64,000 bases of DNA from Tenacibaculum lutimaris (GTDB taxonomy: Bacteria; Bacteroidota; Bacteroidia; Flavobacteriales; Flavobacteriaceae): NCBI RefSeq assembly GCF_003610735.1, contig NZ_RAQM01000012.1, positions 47,148 to 111,147 on the forward strand. Reading direction: 5' to 3'. Under the pieces are notes generated by a model, which saw only the letters and a program-made list of their open reading frames with translations, did not search any database and was not told the origin of the DNA. Shown here one piece after another: positions 29,556-34,665 of this stretch (positions within the stretch are counted from its first letter, which is position 1; each line of letters starts with the position of its first letter). The position numbers were made by a program, and so were the translations under genes.

Positions 29556-29584
29556 ACCCAAACGGATATTATTTCCGTTTGGGT
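29556..29584 (+). terminator. hairpin after peptide gene 2
   Basis: A perfect 11-bp stem ACCCAAACGGA/TCCGTTTGGGT with a 7-nt loop, 9 nt after the stop and 23 nt before the next gene. The T-run is weak, so partial termination or 3'-end protection is likely. Confidence 0.65.
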
Positions 29585-29607
29585 ATAACTTGAAATTTTA
29601 TCACAAC

Positions 29608-31053
29608 ATGAAAATATATATAATTCTTTTGTTTCTGTTTTTATTAACTTCTTGCCAAGATCTACCGAAGAAAAAAAAACATGCAAAAAAAGGTTTGGTT
29701 ACTATGATTATAAAAAACAACAATCAAGTTAAAACCAATATTGGTTCTGGCATAAATAAAAACTTTGATAGAATAAACATTAATACGAATAAAATTACAG
29801 ATACCATAACAATTGAAACTAATAGCTATTTAAAATTGTATATAAAAAACAATAATTTTTTTAATAGTATATTATGTAAAAAAACAGACACCCTATTAAT
29901 TAACATAAAGAAAACATCTACAAGTTTATCTTTTATTAATAGAAAATTAAAAAGATATGACAGTATACCTCTTAACAACCTATACAAAACCAACCTAAAA
30001 CATATAATATTAAAACACAATAAACTTTTTAATTTTTTTTTTCAAGTTAATAAATCTTCCAATAAGTTTATTCCTAAAAAAAACATCATCAAATCTAACC
30101 TAAATAGATTCAAAGAATTAGACTCTTTAGAGTATAATAAACTTAGAATTAAAAAAAAGATTCTAAACAAACTGTATAAGAACAACCTTATAAGTAATAT
30201 TAATCATGTTTATCATACATCTCAGGTAGATTTCAACTATTTTAGGTCACTTATTAGAAGCTATAAATTTAGTCTAGATAATTTCTATTTAAAAAAAATC
30301 ATGAACTTGTATTTTAATAGCGAGTTAATATTTGACGACCCCTTTATTTCATATGGTTATATGAACATTTTCATTACTGATATTGTTCTAATAGAGGATA
30401 ATTCTAAAGTAAACATTGATTATCAAAAGGCTTATAAACTTTTACCATCTTTATTAAAAGGTGAAAATTTAAAACTCTTTAGAGAGTTTTGCTTACACCA
30501 AATTGCCAAATCGGATAACAATTTAGCAAATTATTATTTTAACAAATATAAAGATTCATATAATGATACTTTGTTTATCAAAATATATGCTAATAAATAC
30601 TTAATAAATGAAAAAAGAAAAGCTTTAGCCTCTAACAAAGTAGAGTTAGTCGATTCAGATTCAAAAAACTTAACTTTAAATGAAGTAATAAAAAAATACA
30701 AAGACAAAACTATTTATATTGACTTTTGGGCTAGTTGGTGTAATCCTTGTAGAAATGAAATGTCTAAGTCAAAAGCATTAATCAATGAATTTAAAAATAA
30801 AGATGTTGTATTCATCTACATATCTATCGATTCTGATAAAAATGAATGGATAAATGCTTCTGAAGAAGAAAAAATTGAGGGAAACAACAATTTTCTTGCA
30901 ATTAACTACCCCTCCTCCTCATTTTATAAGAAACTCGAATTACAAACTATTCCAAGGTATTTAATTTATTCTAAAGGTAAATTAGTAAATGAAAATGCAC
31001 CAAGACCTAGTTCTGAGAAAACAAAAAAACTATTAAACTTTTATTTAAATTAA
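29608..31053 (+). CDS. TlpA-type thioredoxin lipoprotein 2
   Basis: A protein of 481 aa from the ATG at 29608, which gives a clean lipoprotein signal (MKIYIILLFLFLLTSC). A TTG at 29590 would add six residues before the signal and is less likely. A long, Asn/Lys-rich N-terminal region of no recognised family precedes a C-terminal thioredoxin domain with WCNPC (FWASWCNPCRNE) and the later LQTIPRYLIY cis-Pro segment. The gene is more AT-rich than its neighbours. It is paired with peptide 2, as thioredoxin 1 is with peptide 1, so a peptide-specific oxidase or isomerase is conceivable. Confidence 0.8.
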   Translation: MKIYIILLFLFLLTSCQDLPKKKKHAKKGLVTMIIKNNNQVKTNIGSGINKNFDRININTNKITDTITIETNSYLKLYIKNNNFFNSILCKKTDTLLINIKKTSTSLSFINRKLKRYDSIPLNNLYKTNLKHIILKHNKLFNFFFQVNKSSNKFIPKKNIIKSNLNRFKELDSLEYNKLRIKKKILNKLYKNNLISNINHVYHTSQVDFNYFRSLIRSYKFSLDNFYLKKIMNLYFNSELIFDDPFISYGYMNIFITDIVLIEDNSKVNIDYQKAYKLLPSLLKGENLKLFREFCLHQIAKSDNNLANYYFNKYKDSYNDTLFIKIYANKYLINEKRKALASNKVELVDSDSKNLTLNEVIKKYKDKTIYIDFWASWCNPCRNEMSKSKALINEFKNKDVVFIYISIDSDKNEWINASEEEKIEGNNNFLAINYPSSSFYKKLELQTIPRYLIYSKGKLVNENAPRPSSEKTKKLLNFYLN

Positions 31054-31057
31054 AACC

Positions 31058-31109
31058 TTCTCTCGCGAAGAATAGACATAAACCTTGAGTGTCTTTAAAT
31101 TATTCAAGG
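31058..31109 (+). promoter_or_regulatory. pseudoknot RNA element, copy 3
   Basis: Starts 5 nt after the thioredoxin 2 stop. P1 is GACAT (31075-31079) with GTGTC (31089-31093); the C-to-T change keeps a U-G pair. P2 is CCTTGA (31083-31088) with TCAAGG (31104-31109). The peptide 3 ATG is 27 nt downstream. Confidence 0.8.
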
Positions 31110-31136
31110 ATTTTATCAAATTTAAATTATTTTAAA

Positions 31137-31307
31137 ATGAAAAAATCAATTTTAAACTTAGGTAAAACTTTAAACAAAATAGAACAACTACAAATTAACG
31201 GGGGCTTCCCTTGTGACTCTGAAACTGATTGTTACAACCAACCATCAGGAGAACCTTTTAAAAATCAGGAATGGAGATGTAATGTAGGGATCTGTATCTT
31301 AATATAA
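31137..31307 (+). CDS. GG-leader cysteine-rich peptide precursor 3
   Basis: A 56-aa precursor. The leader is MKKSILNLGKTLNK...INGG. The core has 4 Cys with spacing C-x5-C-x15-C-x4-C (FPCDSETDC ... WRCNVGIC). The ATG at 31137 is chosen because it starts the conserved leader. The Cys spacing matches precursor 7 apart from the length of the middle loop. It is followed by a hairpin and the HlyD-type adaptor gene. Confidence 0.85.
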   Translation: MKKSILNLGKTLNKIEQLQINGGFPCDSETDCYNQPSGEPFKNQEWRCNVGICILI

Positions 31308-31324
31308 TTAAAATTTATTTCACT

Positions 31325-31350
31325 GGTGCTCTTTTACTAATAAGAGCACC
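31325..31350 (+). terminator. hairpin after peptide gene 3
   Basis: A 9-bp stem GGTGCTCTT/AAGAGCACC with an 8-nt loop is followed by TTTAT. It lies 17 nt after the stop and 16 nt before the HlyD start. Confidence 0.65.
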
Positions 31351-31366
31351 TTTATACACTTTAAAT

Positions 31367-32656
31367 ATGCCAAATAACACTCAAGATATAGAAATTCGTA
31401 GTGAAGAAGTGCAAGAAATTCTAACTCATGTACCTAATTGGATGATTCGTTGGGGTAACACCTTGTTACTTGGACTCATTTTAATGTTATTATTCATTTC
31501 TTGGTTTGTAAAATATCCTGACGTTATTTCTACAGAAGTGATGGTTACCACCTCTACTCCACCTGAAAAAATTTATGCAAAATCAACAGGTCAATTTGAA
31601 ACTTTTTTAACAAGTGAAGGTAAAAATGTCTCTGAAGGAGATGTTTTAGCTGTTATTGAAAACAGTGCTTCTTACAAAGATGTCTTACTATTAAAAAGTA
31701 TTGTAGATACTATTGAAATGAATCAACAAAAGTTCTTTTTCCCTGTTGACAAAGTTCCTCCACTAATTTTAGGTGACATAACTTCCAGCTACTCTCAATT
31801 TGAAAACGACTACTCTGAATATGTTTTAAACGAAAAATTAACTCCGTTTAAATCTGAAAATTTTGCAAACCAAATGTCTGTTATAGAAGCAAGAGGTAGA
31901 CTGCAAATTTTACTTTCTCAAAAAGACTTAAACCTTAAAGAACTAGATTTCAAAGAGAAAGATCTTAAACGCAGCAGAAAAATGTTTAGTCAAGGAGTTA
32001 TTTCTGCCAAAGAAAAAGACCAAAAAGAAATAGAATACCTGCAAGCAAAACGTTCATACAAAACACTCGAATCTTCAATTTCACAAATCAGAGAATTAAT
32101 TAGTAACTCTAATAAAAATTTAGAAGGAACCTCTATAAAAAAAGCACAACAAGATACACGCCTTAAAAATAAAGCTATTCAGTCTTTCTTATACTTGAAA
32201 AAAGCCATTAAAGATTGGGAAAAACAGTATGCCCTGACATCTTCTATTAACGGAAAGGTTTCATTTTTGTCTTTTTGGAATAAAAATCAAACTGTAAAAA
32301 CCGGGGATCTTATTTTCACTATCATTCCTGATGAAGGAAATAATTTTATAGGAAAAATTGAAGCGCCTGCTGCCAATTCAGGTAAAATAAAAAAAGGACA
32401 AAAAGTTCAAATAAAACTACTCAACTACCCTTCTGATGAATTTGGTGAGCTGAATGGAGAAGTTAAATCAATTTCATTAACTCCTAATGAAGAAGGTAAT
32501 TATTTAATTAATGTAGAATTACCTCAAAACTTAGAAACCACCTACAATAAAACAATTCCTTTTAGACAAGAAATGAAAGGTGCTGCAGATATAGTAACTG
32601 AAGATTTACGCTTGATAGAACGTTTTTTCTATCAACTTAAAAATATAATTCAATAA
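31367..32656 (+). CDS. HlyD-family membrane fusion protein of the peptide exporter
   Basis: A 429-aa periplasmic adaptor. A short cytoplasmic N-terminus is followed by one transmembrane segment at about residues 29-48. A lipoyl-like beta domain comes next (AKSTGQFETFLTSEGKNVSEGDVL), then a long alpha-helical hairpin at about 150-265, and a second lipoyl half with beta-barrel (INGKVSFLSFW, QKVQIKLLNYPSDEFG). It should link the PCAT exporter at 27044 to an outer-membrane channel. It is separated from that exporter by two peptide modules, an unusual spread for a two-component transporter. Confidence 0.9.
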   Translation: MPNNTQDIEIRSEEVQEILTHVPNWMIRWGNTLLLGLILMLLFISWFVKYPDVISTEVMVTTSTPPEKIYAKSTGQFETFLTSEGKNVSEGDVLAVIENSASYKDVLLLKSIVDTIEMNQQKFFFPVDKVPPLILGDITSSYSQFENDYSEYVLNEKLTPFKSENFANQMSVIEARGRLQILLSQKDLNLKELDFKEKDLKRSRKMFSQGVISAKEKDQKEIEYLQAKRSYKTLESSISQIRELISNSNKNLEGTSIKKAQQDTRLKNKAIQSFLYLKKAIKDWEKQYALTSSINGKVSFLSFWNKNQTVKTGDLIFTIIPDEGNNFIGKIEAPAANSGKIKKGQKVQIKLLNYPSDEFGELNGEVKSISLTPNEEGNYLINVELPQNLETTYNKTIPFRQEMKGAADIVTEDLRLIERFFYQLKNIIQ

Positions 32657-32658
32657 AA

Positions 32659-32710
32659 TTCTCTCGTAAAGAATAGACACAAACCTTGAGTGTCTTTAAA
32701 TTATTCAAGG
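32659..32710 (+). promoter_or_regulatory. pseudoknot RNA element, copy 4
   Basis: Starts 3 nt after the HlyD stop. Its apical loop differs (CGTAA instead of CGCGA) while the flanking UCU/AGA arms are kept. P1 is GACAC (32676-32680) with GTGTC (32690-32694). P2 is CCTTGA (32684-32689) with TCAAGG (32705-32710). The peptide 4 ATG is 26 nt downstream. Confidence 0.8.
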
Positions 32711-32736
32711 GTTAATTAATATTAATTTTTTTAATC

Positions 32737-32949
32737 ATGAAAAAACAAATTTTAAACTTAGGTAAAGCTTTAACTAGAACTGATCAGAAACAAGTTAATG
32801 GAGGAGGTCTTGCTAATTGCAGCACTTACTCTGGACCTTATTGTTACAGCGATATTGAAAGCAACTGTGGTAGTTGTCTTGAATATCAAGCTCTTCCTAA
32901 AGAACATAAACCTTGCGTACTTGTAGACTATTATTGTGAAGTACAATAA
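32737..32949 (+). CDS. GG-leader cysteine-rich peptide precursor 4
   Basis: A 70-aa precursor with leader MKKQILNLGKALTR...VNGG and a 47-residue core containing 6 Cys (LANC, GPYC, ESNCGSC, HKPC, YYC). It is rich in Tyr and Ser. The core differs from the other six in sequence and spacing. It is followed by a hairpin and then by the relic of a thioredoxin gene, so the enzyme of this module seems to have been lost. Confidence 0.85.
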   Translation: MKKQILNLGKALTRTDQKQVNGGGLANCSTYSGPYCYSDIESNCGSCLEYQALPKEHKPCVLVDYYCEVQ

Positions 32950-32979
32950 TAACAAGTAATGTTAATTTAGTTGTAAACA

Positions 32980-33005
32980 GGTTGATTATACATCTATAAT
33001 CAACC
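32980..33005 (+). terminator. hairpin after peptide gene 4
   Basis: A perfect 11-bp stem GGTTGATTATA/TATAATCAACC with loop CATC, 30 nt after the stop. It is followed by TTGAACTT, not a clear T-run. It occupies the same module position as the hairpins after peptides 1-3. Confidence 0.65.
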
Positions 33006-33146
33006 TTGAACTTAAGTGAAGTTTCAAACAAACTAAAACTTATTTGTAATATGTCTTCAGAAGAAAAAGGAAAGTTAGTAAATAAAAATGCTCCAAGACC
33101 AAGTTCTACTCAAATTAGAAAAACATTAGATAATTATCTAAAATAA
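33006..33146 (+). pseudogene. 3' relic of a third TlpA-type thioredoxin gene
   Basis: The last 31 codons, from the ATG at 33051, read ...EKGKLVNKNAPRPSS...DNYLK. They closely match the C-terminus of thioredoxin lipoprotein 2 (SKGKLVNENAPRPSS...NFYLN). The in-frame stretch just before it, NLSEVSNKLK, resembles the segment NLTLNEVIKKYK that precedes the active site of that protein. The signal peptide, the CxxC motif and the rest of the fold are missing. An internal deletion has therefore removed most of a gene that once sat between peptide 4 and RNA element 5. A tiny product is possible but would not be a thioredoxin. Confidence 0.8.
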
Positions 33147-33150
33147 AAAA

Positions 33151-33202
33151 TTCTCTCGCGAAGAATAGACACAAACCTTGAGTGCCTTTAAACTATTCAA
33201 GG
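33151..33202 (+). promoter_or_regulatory. pseudoknot RNA element, copy 5
   Basis: Starts 5 nt after the thioredoxin relic stop. P1 is GACAC (33168-33172) with GTGCC (33182-33186), giving one A-C mismatch. P2 is CCTTGA (33176-33181) with TCAAGG (33197-33202). The peptide 5 ATG is 26 nt downstream. Confidence 0.75.
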
Positions 33203-33228
33203 ATTAATTAATATTAAATTTTTTAATC

Positions 33229-33405
33229 ATGAAAAAACAAATTTTAAACTTTGGTAAAGCTTTAAATAAAGCTGATCAAAAACAAGCTAATGGAGGTGCT
33301 AGCGGTGCTTGTTACCAAGAAGGTAGTAGATGTTGTGAATACAAACCTTGGGGTGTCTTTTGTGATGCTGGTAGATGTGGTACTTACGGTTGTTTATGGT
33401 ATTAA
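33229..33405 (+). CDS. GG-leader cysteine-rich peptide precursor 5
   Basis: A 58-aa precursor. The leader is MKKQILNFGKALNK...ANGG. The core of 35 residues has 6 Cys with spacing C-x6-CC-x8-C-x4-C-x4-C and ends GCLWY. The adjacent CC in the middle of six Cys is typical of knotted mini-proteins. Precursor 6 has exactly the same spacing, so the two are tandem duplicates. It heads a run of three peptide genes (5, 6, 7) with a single terminator after the last. Confidence 0.85.
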   Translation: MKKQILNFGKALNKADQKQANGGASGACYQEGSRCCEYKPWGVFCDAGRCGTYGCLWY

Positions 33406-33423
33406 TTTTTAAAACACTAAAAA

Positions 33424-33600
33424 ATGAAAAATCAAATTCTAAACTTTGGTAAGCCACTAAATAAAACAGAACAAAAGCAAATTAATGGTGGTATAGCTCG
33501 TGGATGCACTCAAGATGGTGTTATGTGCTGTGAATCTACTTCATGGGGTAACTTATGCGCTCCTGGTAGATGTGACAGATTTGGATGTATTTGGTATTAA
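33424..33600 (+). CDS. GG-leader cysteine-rich peptide precursor 6
   Basis: A 58-aa precursor with leader MKNQILNFGKPLNK...INGG and a 35-residue core with the same C-x6-CC-x8-C-x4-C-x4-C pattern as precursor 5 (MCCESTSWGNLC, GRCDRFGCIWY). Outside the Cys, only a few positions (CCE, WG, GRC, GC, WY) are shared, so the fold appears to be kept while the surface changes. There is no RNA element of its own; it lies 18 nt after gene 5. Confidence 0.85.
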   Translation: MKNQILNFGKPLNKTEQKQINGGIARGCTQDGVMCCESTSWGNLCAPGRCDRFGCIWY

Positions 33601-33617
33601 ACTTAAAATTTTAAATT

Positions 33618-33785
33618 ATGAAAAATCAAATTTTAAATTTAGGCAAAGCTTTAAAAAAATCTGACCAACAACAAGTCAATGGAGGCATACCCAAACTTTT
33701 TGAATGCTTAACTGATGAGGATTGTAATCTTTACCCCGATTCTTTTAGTCAATGTAGAAACAATATTTGTTATTATACTAATTAA
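33618..33785 (+). CDS. GG-leader cysteine-rich peptide precursor 7
   Basis: A 55-aa precursor with leader MKNQILNLGKALKK...VNGG and a 32-residue core with 4 Cys spaced C-x5-C-x9-C-x4-C (FECLTDEDC, SQCRNNIC). This is the same class as precursor 3. It lies 17 nt after gene 6 and is followed by a strong terminator that closes the locus. Confidence 0.85.
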   Translation: MKNQILNLGKALKKSDQQQVNGGIPKLFECLTDEDCNLYPDSFSQCRNNICYYTN

Positions 33786-33792
33786 CTTCTAC

Positions 33793-33819
33793 AAAGCCTC
33801 CTAATAGGAGGCTTTTTTT
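33793..33819 (+). terminator. terminator closing the GG-peptide locus
   Basis: A 9-bp stem AAAGCCTCC/GGAGGCTTT with a 5-nt loop, followed by more T. It is the only peptide-linked hairpin in the locus with a classical T-run. Confidence 0.9.
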
Positions 33820-33903
33820 AAAAAAAACCACTAAATTAGCAGGCTTGCTAAAAATCAAATTTTAGCAGTTTAATTTGTTATTTAATATAAAAGTAGAAGA
33901 ATT

Positions 33904-34614
33904 ATGAGTCCGAATGATGACAGAAAAATTAGAGAAAAACTACAACAAAAAACTTGGAACGAAATAAAAACAAACGATTCTTGGGCAATTTTTAAAATTA
34001 TGTCTGAGTTTGTTGATGGCTATGAAAAATTAAGTAAAATAGGCCCTTGTGTGTCTATTTTTGGTTCTGCACGTACAAAAACCGATGACCCTTACTATAA
34101 ATTAGCTGAAGAAGTTTCTTATAAATTAACGCAAAGTGGTTTTGGGGTTATTACAGGTGGTGGACCAGGTATTATGGAGGCAGGTAACAAAGGCGCTCAC
34201 CGAGGCAAAGGAACCTCTGTAGGTTTAAACATAGACCTTCCTTTTGAACAACACGATAATCCTTGGATTGATCGAGATAAAAACCTAAACTTTGATTACT
34301 TTTTTGTTCGTAAAGTAATGTTTGTAAAGTACTCGCAAGGTTTTGTTGTTATGCCTGGTGGTTTTGGCACAATGGATGAGCTTTTTGAAGCAATTACGTT
34401 GATTCAAACCAACAAAATTGGTCGTTTCCCTATTGTATTGGTAGGTAGAAAGTTTTGGGGAGGTTTATTAGACTGGATTAAAAACACTTTAATAGAAGAA
34501 GGCAACATAAGTGAGAAAGATTTGAATTTATTTAGAGTTGTTGATACTGCTGATGAAGCTGTGGAACATTTTAACAAGTTCTATGCTAAATATCAATTAA
34601 AACCTAATTTCTAA
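33904..34614 (+). CDS. LOG-family (TIGR00730) Rossmann-fold nucleotide hydrolase
   Basis: A 236-aa protein of the LOG family (cytokinin riboside 5'-monophosphate phosphoribohydrolase). It has the phosphate-binding motif GGGPGIMEAGNKGA and the diagnostic PGGFGTMDELFE. Bacterial members release a base from nucleoside monophosphates; their role is often in nucleotide clean-up. It comes after the GG-peptide locus but is separated by a strong terminator, so it is not part of it. Confidence 0.9.
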   Translation: MSPNDDRKIREKLQQKTWNEIKTNDSWAIFKIMSEFVDGYEKLSKIGPCVSIFGSARTKTDDPYYKLAEEVSYKLTQSGFGVITGGGPGIMEAGNKGAHRGKGTSVGLNIDLPFEQHDNPWIDRDKNLNFDYFFVRKVMFVKYSQGFVVMPGGFGTMDELFEAITLIQTNKIGRFPIVLVGRKFWGGLLDWIKNTLIEEGNISEKDLNLFRVVDTADEAVEHFNKFYAKYQLKPNF

Positions 34615-34628
34615 AAATATTTATCTTT

Positions 34629-34660
34629 AAAGCTCGTTGAATTCACATCGAGCTTTTTTT
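34629..34660 (+). terminator. terminator after the LOG gene
   Basis: An 8-bp stem AAAGCTCG/CGAGCTTT with a 12-nt loop and a T-run, 14 nt after the stop. Confidence 0.85.
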
Positions 34661-34665
34661 ATTTA

